A stretch of 64,000 nucleotides of DNA from Acidobacteriota bacterium (GCA_016196065.1 JACPYL010000018.1:62001-126000); one strand, 5' to 3'. Positions 52,603-61,931 are shown, counted from the stretch's first letter. The notes: generated from the sequence alone by a model not told the origin. A program made the numbers and translations.

Positions 52603-54096
52603 ATGAAGCATCTCAAGACCCTGGTAGCCCTTGCGTTGGTAGCGATCATGCTGGTTCCAACCAGCATGTTTGCATCCAGCCACCGCGAGGCGCCGATTTC
52701 CGCGCTTGACCACGGCGCAGACGTCACTGACTGGTACGCATTCGTCAGTTACGACCATCCGGATCGCGTTACGATGATCCTTAACGTCGATGGCCTGCTG
52801 GATCCGGCCAACGGCCCCAACTACTTCCCGTTCGACCCCAACGTTCGCTACGAATTCAAGGTGGACAACAACTTCGACGGGGAAGAAGACATCACTTTTC
52901 AGTTCCGCTTTAACACCGAGATCCGCCAGCCCGGCGTATTCACGGGATTCGTAGGCGGTATCGGAGGCATTCCGCAAATCACGGCACTGGACGGCCCCGG
53001 TTCGGAAGGCTTGAGCCTGCGCCAGAATTACACCGTGACGATGGTGAAGAACGGCGTGTCCACCGATCTGACGGGAGGCCACACGCTGTTTGCAGTTCCG
53101 TCCAATGTCGGACCACTCACCATGCCGAAGTATCAGGACCTTTTCAATCAGGGAATTTATGACCTCGGCAATGGCGTGCGCACATTCGCGGGCACAGTTG
53201 ACGATCCCTTCTATATCGATCTCGGCGCGGCTTTCGACTCGCTGAACTTCCGTATGGGAGTGGGCGGAATCCTGAGCAAGAAGGTTGATGGCGATGACAC
53301 GCACAACTATGCGCCCGACGCGGTTGCGGGCTTCAACGTCAACTCGATCGTTCTGGAAGTTCCCATCACAATGTTGACCTCCGATGGCCAGATCCATCCG
53401 GCGGGCGACAAGCGGGCTGTCATTGGCACCTATGGATCGACTTCGCGACAGCGCATTTCGATTCGCCGGCCGAACGGTCAAATTGACGCGAAGGGGAACT
53501 GGCGTCAGGTAAACCGCGAAGGCAACTCGCTGATCAACGAACTGATCATCGGAACGGGCTCAAAGGATCTGTTTAGTGTTTCCGATCCTGCAGATGATGG
53601 CCAATTTGCCAATTTCTTCCTCGATCCGCTTCTTGCACATCTGTTCTCACAGATCCTGAACATTCCGATTCCCGACGCCCCACGTCTGGACCTGCTTCCT
53701 CTGGTGCAATACACCGCACCGATTTGTCCTGGATGCGGGCCGAAAGACACGGGCCCAGTGGCCGATCTGATGCGCCTCAATACTGGAATTCCTCCGACTC
53801 CGGTCGGCCAGCAGAAACGTCTCGGCTTCCTGGCCGGTGACAGCGCTGGATTCCCGAACGGCCGCCGTCCGATCGACGATGTTGTCGACATCGCTGGACG
53901 CGCGGTCGTGGGCATCCTTGCGGATCCTGTGAAGTATGGGGCGGCGATCGGCGATGGCGTCAACGTCAACGAGAACGGCTACGCCAACACCTTCCCTTAC
54001 GTTCAGCCCGCCAACAGTGGCCGCGATAGCCACCACGTCGGGCCCGGACAGCAGGGTTGCAGTGGACAACCGAAAGGTATTTGCCCTGTGAAGTAA
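52603..54096 (+). CDS. Secreted DUF4331-family protein
   Basis: The 497-residue protein has a signal peptide (KTLVALALVAIMLVPTSMFA), and the mature part begins SSHREAPISALDHGADVTDWYAF. 'SHREAP' and 'D..D.YAF' are the hallmark of DUF4331. Later parts are beta-rich with a 'DIDLGAAFDSLNF'-like stretch and two Cys in 'PICPGCG'. DUF4331 proteins are exported and uncharacterised; they often occur next to TPR proteins and TonB receptors, as here (TPR gene 81 bp downstream). AGAGGAA lies before the ATG. Function is not known, but the neighbours suggest a role in outer-membrane substrate handling or surface assembly. Confidence 0.88.
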   Translation: MKHLKTLVALALVAIMLVPTSMFASSHREAPISALDHGADVTDWYAFVSYDHPDRVTMILNVDGLLDPANGPNYFPFDPNVRYEFKVDNNFDGEEDITFQFRFNTEIRQPGVFTGFVGGIGGIPQITALDGPGSEGLSLRQNYTVTMVKNGVSTDLTGGHTLFAVPSNVGPLTMPKYQDLFNQGIYDLGNGVRTFAGTVDDPFYIDLGAAFDSLNFRMGVGGILSKKVDGDDTHNYAPDAVAGFNVNSIVLEVPITMLTSDGQIHPAGDKRAVIGTYGSTSRQRISIRRPNGQIDAKGNWRQVNREGNSLINELIIGTGSKDLFSVSDPADDGQFANFFLDPLLAHLFSQILNIPIPDAPRLDLLPLVQYTAPICPGCGPKDTGPVADLMRLNTGIPPTPVGQQKRLGFLAGDSAGFPNGRRPIDDVVDIAGRAVVGILADPVKYGAAIGDGVNVNENGYANTFPYVQPANSGRDSHHVGPGQQGCSGQPKGICPVK

Positions 54097-54177
54097 CTCT
54101 CTCCCGTGGCTGCCGCCCCTGTGACGGCAGCCACGACTTTTTCTCACCAAGATTGACAATCGAAAGCGAGTGACGAT

Positions 54178-55455
54178 ATGAAACGGCTGGCAGCTCTCCT
54201 GATTACGCTTGTTGCTGTAGCGGCATTTGCGCAAAGCACAACCCCTGCGCCGGAAGGCAATCTCTCACCCGCGGAACGCGGCATCGCGCAGGCGAACCGG
54301 TTGATTGAAAAGAATTCCAAAAACTTCGAGGCTTACAACGCACTGGCATTGGCGCTTTCGCGACGAGCACGGGAAACCTCCGACGTGAAGTTTTATACCC
54401 AGGCAGAAGATACTTTGCAAAAATCGTTCGCGATTTCTCCAGGAAATTTTGATGGCGAGCGGATTCGCGTATGGCTGCTGCTGGGCAAGCACGAATTCGG
54501 AGCGGCCCGCGAAGAAGCTCTGAAGCTCATCAAGAAGATGCCGGATGACGTGATGGTGCGTGGGTTTGAGACCGACGCCAATGTCGAACTCGGCAATTAC
54601 AAAGAAGCCGAAGAGGCTGCGCAATTGATGCTGGATCTGAAACCAGGCAACTTGCCAGGAGTAACTCGCGCGGCCTATCTCCGCGAACTCCTTGGCGACG
54701 TGGACGGTTCGCTGGAGTTGATGAATATGGCGTATCAATCCACGGCGCCGAGTGAAGTGGAAGACGCGGCCTGGATCATCACCCAGATGGCGCACCTCGA
54801 TCTTTCCATCGGAAAGACTGCCGAGGCTGAGGCACTCTTGCAGCGGGCGCTGACCTTGTTCCCCGGCTATCACTATGCGCTCGGCAATCTCGCGAAAGTC
54901 CGCATACAACAAAAGCGCTACGACGAAGCCGTCAACCTGCTTGAGCAACGTTATACAGCCGCGGCTCACGCGGAGAATCTGTATGATCTCGCCGCAGCGT
55001 TACAACTCGCCGGGCGAACCGATGAGTCCAAGAAGGCGTTCGCGGATTTCGAACAGAAGTCCTTGCTGGAGTCAACCAAGGCCGACAATTCGAACCACGA
55101 ATTGATTCTCTATTATGCGGATTACGCCCAGGAGCCTGCCAAGGCCCTGGCGGTAGCGCAGCGCGAAATGGCACGTCGCCATGATGTTTTTACAATCGAT
55201 TGCTATGCCTGGGCGTTGCACCGCAACGGCCGGGACGTGGAAGCACAACAACAGATTGCATCGGCTCTGGATGTGGGGATACGGGACGCGCGATTCTTCC
55301 GTCATGCAGGCGAGATCGCATTAGCGCTGGGAGACAAGGCAAAGGCTGAACATTATTTGCGACAGTCGGTTGACCTGAATGCCGGGGGATCCGAACAGGC
55401 GCGGGTAATTCTATCGACGCTCACTCACTCTGGGATGCAGCAGGTTACACGATGA
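54178..55455 (+). CDS. Exported TPR-repeat protein of the DUF4331 set
   Basis: The 425-residue protein has a signal peptide (RLAALLITLVAVAAFAQS). About nine TPR-like helical pairs follow ('LIEKNSKNFEAYNALALALS', 'AEALLQRALTLFPGYHYALG', 'NLAKVRIQQKRYDEAVNLLE', 'HAGEIALALGDKAKAEHYLR'). Its ATG is 81 bp after the DUF4331 gene. Its TGA overlaps the ATG of the TonB receptor (ATGA), implying coupled translation of the last two genes. It likely mediates protein contacts in the periplasm between the DUF4331 product and the receptor; that is inference from gene order. Confidence 0.87.
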   Translation: MKRLAALLITLVAVAAFAQSTTPAPEGNLSPAERGIAQANRLIEKNSKNFEAYNALALALSRRARETSDVKFYTQAEDTLQKSFAISPGNFDGERIRVWLLLGKHEFGAAREEALKLIKKMPDDVMVRGFETDANVELGNYKEAEEAAQLMLDLKPGNLPGVTRAAYLRELLGDVDGSLELMNMAYQSTAPSEVEDAAWIITQMAHLDLSIGKTAEAEALLQRALTLFPGYHYALGNLAKVRIQQKRYDEAVNLLEQRYTAAAHAENLYDLAAALQLAGRTDESKKAFADFEQKSLLESTKADNSNHELILYYADYAQEPAKALAVAQREMARRHDVFTIDCYAWALHRNGRDVEAQQQIASALDVGIRDARFFRHAGEIALALGDKAKAEHYLRQSVDLNAGGSEQARVILSTLTHSGMQQVTR

Positions 55456-57872
55456 GAACGGTGGCCCACACCGTGATTGGAGACGCGGCTTGCAGTGTCC
55501 CCAATGAGCAGAGGGTCGGCGTCCGCGCGAGAGACGAGGCAAGCCTCGTCTTTACGCGTGGTTTCTCTCCAGTGTTGCTTAGCCTCATCCTAGTCTCTCT
55601 GTTATTTCTCGGCACAACAGCAGGCATCGCGAAAGATATTCCTTCGCGAGTGTTGTCGGGCGTGGTCGTCACCGACAAGAATGACGCAGTTCCCGGCGCT
55701 ATTGTGATCGCAGCAGGCGCCTCCGGCAAGAATCAAGCCACCACCGATGCGGGCGGCAATTTTCATTTATCCGTGCCCGTGGAGCCTTTGACGCTGCGCG
55801 TGGTGGGGCAATACCTGGCTTTCGACCCCATTGATCTGCAAGCCACCGATCCCAGCGTAGGCATGATATTGCGCGTGCGTTACACGATCCCTCCGGTTCA
55901 CGAAAGCATGGTGATTTCGGCGACGGCACTCAATCCGACGATCGACCAGCGCAATGACAACGTTTACAAGAGTTCGCTCTTCTCGCGGGATGATCAGGTT
56001 TTCGATACGTTGGCGGCGGGCATCAATGCCGGACAGCACGAGGGTGGCGGGAAATCGCTGGAGATTCGCCGTTTCGGATTCAATCTCGATCACGGCGGCG
56101 TCAACGGCGGACTCAAAGTGCTGGTCGATGATGTGCAACAAAATCAATCCACGCAGGGACATGGGCAAGGTTACCTGGGCGCGCTCAAGACTCTGACGCC
56201 TGAACTTGTTGACGACGTCGACATCCTGAACGGGCCATTCAGCGCCGCATATGGGGACTTCTCGGGACTGGGCGTAGTCCACATTCGCCTGAAAGAAGCT
56301 TTGCCCGACATTTTGACGGTGCGCATGCAAGGCGGATCCTTTGGCGCTTATCGCGGTTTCGTCGGCTACAGTCCGTCCTTGAAAGACGCAGACGCGTTTA
56401 TCGCGTACGAAGGATCGCATACCGACGGGCCGTTTATTAATCCCGGGCGCTACGGGCGAAATAATGTCACCGGCAACTATGCGCGTCACTTGAGCGAAAA
56501 ACAGTCACTGGGATTCAAGCTGAACGTGGGCACGAACGATTTTTATTCCTCGGGCCAAATTCCGCTGGATCAGGTAAGCGCGGCAAAACTTGATCGCTTC
56601 GGATTTATCGATCCCTTCGATGGCGGCAGAGTTCGGCTCGGAACTTTCGGCACCTACTACAAGCGCGAGATGGCGAACGGTGACATCCTGAAAGTCGAAG
56701 GCTTCGTGGGCCGATCACTCTTTGATCTCTACTCGAATTTCACCTTCTTTCTGAACGATCCGGTCAACGGTGACGAAATCCAGCAGCATGACTCTCGATT
56801 GCAACAGGGAGTGAACGTGCAATATCTGCATCCTTACAAACTATTGGAACGCAGTGCACTGCTCACCATTGGATCCAATTTTCATGACAACCAGATCAAC
56901 GTCGGCTTGCTGCATACCAAAGAGCGACAAGTACTGGACGTGACGACCAGTGCGCATGCCCACGTGACAAACGTGGCAGGCTACGCACAACAGGGAATCG
57001 ACCTGATGCAGGGTCGGTTGCACTTCGACGGCGGCTTGCGCTTCGATTATTTTCGATTCGACGTCGACGATCATCTTGACCCCACACATTCCGGAATCGA
57101 GGGATCTGCGATTTTTCAGCCGAAAGCGAACGCTAGTTATACTCCGTCATTGCGCGTGCCTGTTACCTTCTTCGCCAGCTACGGACGCGGCATCTCGAGC
57201 CAGGACGCGCGCGGCGTGGTGCGCCAGCCGCAGGCTCCGACAGTCGCGTCCACGGATTTCTACCAAGTGGGAACGTCCCATGTCCTGAAAACAATTTCGT
57301 TGAGCACGGATATATTCCTGATCGACCGCTCGAACGAGCAGGTCTACATTCCGGACGACGGCAGTTTGGAACTAAAAGGACCCAGCCGCTCCTACGGATG
57401 GGAAGCCAAGACGTCAGTCCCCATCACTCGTCACCTGGTTCTGAACGGCGGCTTCACGCAGGTGTCGAACGCGTTTTACCGGGGAACCTCACCACGCGAG
57501 TACGTTGACAGCGCGCCCCACTCGGTCGCGAACACCGGGTTAACCGTTTCCGCATGGCGCGGCTTCAACGGATCTTTGCGTTATCGCCATGTCAGTGGAT
57601 ACATTCTGGACGGCCGGGACCCGAATAATCCGCTCAAGCGCGCCAGTGGGCTGGATATTGTGGATCTGAGCATGTCGAAACAGATTCGTCATGGAGTTGA
57701 TTTCAATTGCGCGATCGACAATCTCAATAACAAACGGTATTGGGAAACGCAGAACTATCTCGTCTCCCGGTTGCCGGGTGAAGACCCCACTGGTGTAGCA
57801 CGAATTCACGCGACACCTGGATCTCCGGTGGGCGTTACCGTCGGCCTCACGTTTCGCTTTGGAGAGAAATAA
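55452..57872 (+). CDS. TonB-dependent outer-membrane receptor of the DUF4331 set
   Basis: The 806-residue protein carries an N-terminal carboxypeptidase-regulatory-like domain ('LSGVVVTDKNDAVPGAIVIA', 'TTDAGGNFHLSVPVEPLTLR'), a plug ('VFDTLAAGINAGQHEGGGKS', 'GVNGGLKVLVDDVQQNQSTQ', 'YGDFSGLGVVHIRLKEALPD') and a barrel ending 'PVGVTVGLTFRFGEK'. The coupled ATG at 55452 precedes a 35-residue stretch before the hydrophobic export signal (LLSLILVSLLFLGTTAGIA). That stretch contains a dispersed-type inverted repeat, so the true N-terminus may be later. It should import a ligand, perhaps processed by the DUF4331 and TPR partners, using TonB energy. Confidence 0.9.
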   Translation: MRTVAHTVIGDAACSVPNEQRVGVRARDEASLVFTRGFSPVLLSLILVSLLFLGTTAGIAKDIPSRVLSGVVVTDKNDAVPGAIVIAAGASGKNQATTDAGGNFHLSVPVEPLTLRVVGQYLAFDPIDLQATDPSVGMILRVRYTIPPVHESMVISATALNPTIDQRNDNVYKSSLFSRDDQVFDTLAAGINAGQHEGGGKSLEIRRFGFNLDHGGVNGGLKVLVDDVQQNQSTQGHGQGYLGALKTLTPELVDDVDILNGPFSAAYGDFSGLGVVHIRLKEALPDILTVRMQGGSFGAYRGFVGYSPSLKDADAFIAYEGSHTDGPFINPGRYGRNNVTGNYARHLSEKQSLGFKLNVGTNDFYSSGQIPLDQVSAAKLDRFGFIDPFDGGRVRLGTFGTYYKREMANGDILKVEGFVGRSLFDLYSNFTFFLNDPVNGDEIQQHDSRLQQGVNVQYLHPYKLLERSALLTIGSNFHDNQINVGLLHTKERQVLDVTTSAHAHVTNVAGYAQQGIDLMQGRLHFDGGLRFDYFRFDVDDHLDPTHSGIEGSAIFQPKANASYTPSLRVPVTFFASYGRGISSQDARGVVRQPQAPTVASTDFYQVGTSHVLKTISLSTDIFLIDRSNEQVYIPDDGSLELKGPSRSYGWEAKTSVPITRHLVLNGGFTQVSNAFYRGTSPREYVDSAPHSVANTGLTVSAWRGFNGSLRYRHVSGYILDGRDPNNPLKRASGLDIVDLSMSKQIRHGVDFNCAIDNLNNKRYWETQNYLVSRLPGEDPTGVARIHATPGSPVGVTVGLTFRFGEK
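55532..55551. repeat. 9-bp inverted repeat inside the receptor's N-terminal codons
   Basis: AGACGAGGC-AA-GCCTCGTCT is a perfect dyad in the N-terminal extension of the TonB receptor and is followed by TTTACG. It resembles a short mobile palindrome inserted in frame. In RNA it could form a hairpin near the start of the message. Confidence 0.5.
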
Positions 57873-57900
57873 AAAAGGGCGGCGATTGGGGACGCCGCCC
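57869..57900 (-). terminator. Rho-independent terminator of the DUF6600-type gene, overlapping the receptor stop
   Basis: On the minus strand GGGCGGCG (57893-57900), an 8-nt loop and CGCCGCCC (57877-57884) are followed by TTTTTT. The T tract runs into the TAA stop of the convergent TonB receptor, so the same hairpin may also mark the end of that mRNA. Confidence 0.85.
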
Positions 57901-57921
57901 AAAGAGAACTGCTTACAATTC

Positions 57922-60447
57922 TTATCTTCCGCGATGCGGTCCACTGTTACCGCCAGAGGAACCGCCGCTGTGGCTGGGAGCGGAATGTCCACCGCCGCCA
58001 CCGCCACTCGGAGCCGTCCGTCCGCCGCCTCCGCCACCGCTGGGTGCAGGGCGTCCACCACCACCACCGCCGCCACTCGGAGCGGAACGCGCGCCGCCAT
58101 AGTTGCCGCCACCGTTATTTCCGCGATAGCCTCCGCTCGATTCTGCGGAACGCGGAGTCACGATTGGCTGTCTCATATCGAGCGACGGACGCGAAGTTTC
58201 GCGCCCGCTGTCGCGAGGAACTGACTGACGCCAGTTACCTGAGTCGCGCTGCGCGGATCCTGTGTTGCCTGCGGACCCACGATCGATCGATTCATTGCGC
58301 TCGGACGTCGACGGCATTCTGCGCCAATCGTTGCCGCTCTGCGAAGACTGAGGAGACGAACCCGAGTTGTTCGCAGGAGGACGGTCCGTGGAATTGCCAC
58401 GCTCCGGCCTCGCTGGCGCCTCTGTCGAGTTTGTTCCTCGGTTCCCTGGCTCCGCGGTCCGGCCCCCTCTGCGCCAATCCTGGTTGCCGTTCCCGTTTCC
58501 TTGCTGAGCAGGACTTTGGTCGCGGCGGTCGACTGGAGTATTGATCCGTCCAGACGAATTGCCGTTATTCGACGAACCGCTCCCTGCATTTCCTTGTGGT
58601 GAGCCGGAATTTGGAGAACGTCTCCAGTCCGAATTGTTGCCACCAGTTTGCGTGCGTGGACCAGAATTCGGATTCACGGCCGTCCCGCCCTGCGCGTTGG
58701 GCTGCGTGGGCTGGCCCATCCGGCGCCAGTTCTGGTTCGAACCCTGGTTAGAGTTCGGGTTCGATCCGGAATTGATGTTTCCGCCGTTCGGCATTCGACC
58801 GTTCGTATTCTGGTTCGAACCGGTGCCCGAAACGTTCGGATTCTGCCGCGTTACGCCAGGATTTTCCAGCGTGCGGCCACCCGGCGTATTCGAACGAGGA
58901 TTCTCGCCAGCAGTAGTGCGCTGATTGCCAACGATGGGGGTGAAGTGTCCATCGCGCTGAATTGCGTTGTGCACGTCGGCCGCTTCCCGGTCGAACGACT
59001 GTGTCCGCGCCGGAACATTTGCCCTGGTGCTGAAGAAACGCTCCGACTGACCTCCACGAGCTACGCTTGGAGGAGCCGCGCGACGTTCCCCGGCCAACAA
59101 GCTTTCACGGTTCGGAACAACCGGCAGATTGCCGGCTACCATTCGACCGCCGCGGAATGCTTCGCGGGATATGGGCTGCGTGGTGATGCGTCCGCGTCCA
59201 AAATCATGCGACGGAACTGTAGAGACAGCCTGCCGCATGCGATCGTTTTCCATCGCAAGCCGCAAGTTGGAATAGCGGTTTCCAGTGCGCAGCGGAGGGA
59301 TTGCCCCGTTGCGATAGTTGTAGACATTGTGGACGTTGTAAATGTTCACCACGTTGAAGCGCGAGCGGTATCCGCCCCACCACGGATAGAAGCCATCGCA
59401 CGGACCGATGGGCAACCATCCCACCGAGCCGAAACCGATTCCGAACCCGCCTCCACCAAAACCGAAGAACGACACATATGCGGGCGCCCAGATCGGACGA
59501 TAGTGGCGATACCCGTACGACTGCCCGGGCCACCATGCCCACGAATTTCCGTACATGAACCAGCGCCCGTAGTGATACGGCGCCCATCCCCAGGGCTCAT
59601 ACGAAACCCACGTCCATCCATAGTACGGTTCCCAGACCCAGCGTCCATCCCGATACGGAGCCCAATCGTGCGAGGCCGCGACAATCCAGACATTGCCGTA
59701 GTCGGGAACATTCGTCCAGCGCCCGTAAGAGTCCAAGTCTTCCGTTCCCACGTAATAGCGGTTGGTGCGCGACCACGATTGCGCATTGCGGATGGTACCG
59801 TCGCGATCGCTGGCCCAGCGGTCAAAATCGTCGCGTGAAGGAGCGTCGGCAACCTGGTAGTGCGTGTCGTTGCCAGTACCCGTAACGGTAATCATCTGGC
59901 CGTTGCGAACATGCGTGCTGCCGCTGGGCGTGGCAATGTCGGCCTCGCCTTTGCGGACAATGACCTCAGCACGATCGTCAGAGAACACGGTGATTTGGTA
60001 CCGACCATCGGCGCGGCGCGGATGAACGGAAAGATTCGGAGCATCGATCTCGACGTCCGCTTCGCTGTCTTTCAAGACCGAGTAGCTGGCCAATCCACGG
60101 GAGAGCTGAATCTGAATCTGCTTGTTGCTCAAGTCCGTGATGTTGGCCTGGCTGCGCTCTTCAAGGCGCAGAATGTTGGCAAAGTCGAGCTGCACTTCAG
60201 TGCGCGCTCGTTCGGCGGTGGAGACGCGATCACCGGAAACGATGGGCGCGTTCAGCGCTGCGGTCGCCCAATCGCCCGAGTCTCCGCGCTGGGTGGAAAC
60301 GTCGCCGTGAATGAGACTGACGCGCGCCACGCCGGAGTTCGATTGAGTCGGCTCGGCTTGCGCCGGCTCGGATTGCGCCAGTGCACTGGTTGCGCTCGAG
60401 ATCAGGATCAGCAATGCTGCCAGCCCTGTGATCAGTCTGAATTTCAT
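57922..60447 (-). CDS. Secreted FecR/DUF6600-type protein with long low-complexity tail
   Basis: The start at 60447 has GGAGG 5 bases upstream and gives 841 residues with a signal peptide (LITGLAALLILISSATSALA). Residues about 40-190 are FecR-like ('VSLIHGDVSTQRGDSGDW', 'TEVQLDFANILRLEERSQAN', 'GSTHVRNGQMITV'). Residues about 235-330 are a Trp/Tyr-rich 'W-x-P-Y-x-x-G-R-W' domain ('DWAPYRDGRWVWEPYYGW', 'YEPWGWAPYHYGRW') as in DUF6600 proteins. The last 400 residues are Asn/Ser/Gly/Arg-rich and disordered, ending in GGGGG and GGNSGPHRGR tracts. It is probably exported; the disordered tail may bind polyanions or self-associate. An unrelated plus-strand frame here is rejected. Confidence 0.85.
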   Translation of the reverse strand: MKFRLITGLAALLILISSATSALAQSEPAQAEPTQSNSGVARVSLIHGDVSTQRGDSGDWATAALNAPIVSGDRVSTAERARTEVQLDFANILRLEERSQANITDLSNKQIQIQLSRGLASYSVLKDSEADVEIDAPNLSVHPRRADGRYQITVFSDDRAEVIVRKGEADIATPSGSTHVRNGQMITVTGTGNDTHYQVADAPSRDDFDRWASDRDGTIRNAQSWSRTNRYYVGTEDLDSYGRWTNVPDYGNVWIVAASHDWAPYRDGRWVWEPYYGWTWVSYEPWGWAPYHYGRWFMYGNSWAWWPGQSYGYRHYRPIWAPAYVSFFGFGGGGFGIGFGSVGWLPIGPCDGFYPWWGGYRSRFNVVNIYNVHNVYNYRNGAIPPLRTGNRYSNLRLAMENDRMRQAVSTVPSHDFGRGRITTQPISREAFRGGRMVAGNLPVVPNRESLLAGERRAAPPSVARGGQSERFFSTRANVPARTQSFDREAADVHNAIQRDGHFTPIVGNQRTTAGENPRSNTPGGRTLENPGVTRQNPNVSGTGSNQNTNGRMPNGGNINSGSNPNSNQGSNQNWRRMGQPTQPNAQGGTAVNPNSGPRTQTGGNNSDWRRSPNSGSPQGNAGSGSSNNGNSSGRINTPVDRRDQSPAQQGNGNGNQDWRRGGRTAEPGNRGTNSTEAPARPERGNSTDRPPANNSGSSPQSSQSGNDWRRMPSTSERNESIDRGSAGNTGSAQRDSGNWRQSVPRDSGRETSRPSLDMRQPIVTPRSAESSGGYRGNNGGGNYGGARSAPSGGGGGGGRPAPSGGGGGGRTAPSGGGGGGHSAPSHSGGSSGGNSGPHRGR

Positions 60448-60655
60448 AAGTACCTCCGCCCTTGCGGGAAACTTTGCAGTTCGGTTAATGCAGGGGGAGG
60501 GCCAAAACACCGGACACCATTACTGTCTTATTTTCAATACGTTGTGGACTTCCTGGCCTTGAAAAAAATGGCTCTTGGTGGCCCGAATCCACCGCTGTGG
60601 TGGTTTTCAACCAGGTTGAAGACTTCCGAGCTAGGCGATCGGTGTTCGCGACCTC

Positions 60656-60692
60656 TTGACACTAATCTATATTTCTGCAATTATCGAAATAT
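60656..60692 (+). promoter_or_regulatory. ars promoter with ArsR-type dyad overlapping the start codon
   Basis: TTGACA (60656-60661), a 17-nt spacer and AATTAT (60679-60684) form the promoter. A perfect inverted repeat, ATATTTC (60669-60675) against GAAATAT (60686-60692), covers the -10 region and the first two bases of the arsR ATG. The expected transcript start is at or one base before the ATG, with no ribosome-binding site, so the message is probably leaderless. Upstream (60448-60655) no gene is seen. Confidence 0.75.
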
Positions 60693-61044
60693 GTCGTCCG
60701 TCGTCCAAACCAACGCGCAACAAGTCGCAAAATATGCCGATATGTTTTCGGCCATGGGCACCGAGGCTCGACTCCGCATCATGCAACTGCTCCTCGCCGC
60801 CCATCCCGACGGTCTGGTCGTCACTGAAATCCAGGAAGAACTCGATATCCCGAACTCGACCCTGTCCCACCACCTCGACAAGTTGAGGAATGAGGACTTG
60901 GTGCAAGTGCGCCGCGAAGGCACATTCCTGCGCTACACCGCGAACACCGAGGCGCTTCGGGAAATCCTCCAATTTCTGTACGCGGAATGCTGTACCCGCA
61001 ATCGAGCGGTCAAACCGCAAGAAATCGTTTCACTCTGTAAATAG
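60691..61044 (+). CDS. arsR: ArsR-family arsenic-responsive repressor
   Basis: The 117-residue protein has the ArsR winged helix: 'KYADMFSAMGTEARLRIMQL', 'VTEIQEELDIPNSTLSHHLD' (recognition helix) and 'EDLVQVRREGTFLRYTA'. A Cys pair near the end, 'YAECCTRN', can bind As(III), placing it in the class with C-terminal metal ligands. It is the first gene of the arsenic operon (11 bp before arsM). The dyad over its own start codon indicates autorepression. A much longer open frame upstream is antisense to the DUF6600-type gene and is not part of this protein. Confidence 0.95.
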   Translation: MSSVVQTNAQQVAKYADMFSAMGTEARLRIMQLLLAAHPDGLVVTEIQEELDIPNSTLSHHLDKLRNEDLVQVRREGTFLRYTANTEALREILQFLYAECCTRNRAVKPQEIVSLCK

Positions 61045-61055
61045 GAGATTCCAAC

Positions 61056-61913
61056 ATGGCAGGCACCAACATTAAAGAAGTCGTCAAAGAAAAATACGGT
61101 CAAGCCGCCCTCCGCGTGAAGACTGGCGGCAGTAGTTGCTGCGGCGCCGCGCCGGCCAGCGGACTGTCGTGTGATCCGATCACTTCCAACCTCTATAACG
61201 CTGCGGAAGCCGGGCAGATTCCCGAGGAAGCTCTGCTGGCTTCCCTGGGATGCGGCAACCCAACGGCGTTGGCCAGGCTGAATTCCGGCGAGACAGTGCT
61301 CGATCTTGGCTCCGGTGGAGGGATCGATGTCCTGCTGTCGGCACGGCGAGTGGGGCCGACTGGTAAGGCATTTGGCCTGGACATGACCGACGAGATGCTG
61401 GCTCTTGCCAACGAAAACAAACTTAAGGCGGGTGCGGAGAATGTTGAGTTTCTGAAAGGCGAGATTGAAAATATCCCGCTGCCTGACAACTCGGTGGACG
61501 TCATCATTTCCAACTGCGTGATCAATCTCTCTGCGGACAAGGACCGCGTGCTACGAGAGGCGTTCCGCGTGTTGAAACCCGGCGGGCGCTTTGCGGTTTC
61601 CGATGTTGTCACTCGCGGCACGATTGCGGAAGAAGTAAGGAAGAGCATTCTCTTGTGGGTGGGCTGCATTGCCGGAGCCCTGGACGAGAACGAGTACCGC
61701 GCAAAACTCTCCGCCGCAGGCTTTGAGCATGTCGAAATCGAACCCACGCGAGTCTACAAAGTGGAAGAAGCGCGCGACTTTCTTACGTCGGCCGGGATCG
61801 ATGTGGACGCAATCGCCGGGCAAGTGGACGAAAAGTTTATGAGTGCTTTCGTGCGCGCAGTAAAACCGAAGCCGGCAGAGGTTCCCTGTTGTGGTCCAAC
61901 CTGCTGCAACTAG
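61056..61913 (+). CDS. arsM: Arsenite S-adenosylmethionine methyltransferase
   Basis: The 285-residue protein carries SAM motif I LDLGSGGGIDVLLSA (about 82-96). The Cys residues expected for As(III) binding in ArsM are C66 (SLGCGNP), C154 (SNCVINL) and C204 (VGCIAGA); extra Cys lie in GGSSCCG and in the C-terminal VPCCGPTCCN. 'REAFRVLKPGGRFAVSDVV' is the usual post-motif strand. It methylates arsenite to less toxic or volatile forms in the cytoplasm. GGAG precedes the start, and it lies between arsR and arsC in one operon. Confidence 0.95.
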   Translation: MAGTNIKEVVKEKYGQAALRVKTGGSSCCGAAPASGLSCDPITSNLYNAAEAGQIPEEALLASLGCGNPTALARLNSGETVLDLGSGGGIDVLLSARRVGPTGKAFGLDMTDEMLALANENKLKAGAENVEFLKGEIENIPLPDNSVDVIISNCVINLSADKDRVLREAFRVLKPGGRFAVSDVVTRGTIAEEVRKSILLWVGCIAGALDENEYRAKLSAAGFEHVEIEPTRVYKVEEARDFLTSAGIDVDAIAGQVDEKFMSAFVRAVKPKPAEVPCCGPTCCN

Positions 61914-61931
61914 GCGCAGACAGAGATCGTC

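Noticed and set aside
59860-60690. Long plus-strand frame running into arsR
   Set aside because: Antisense to the DUF6600-type gene; the ArsR family length, promoter and dyad all place the start at 60691.
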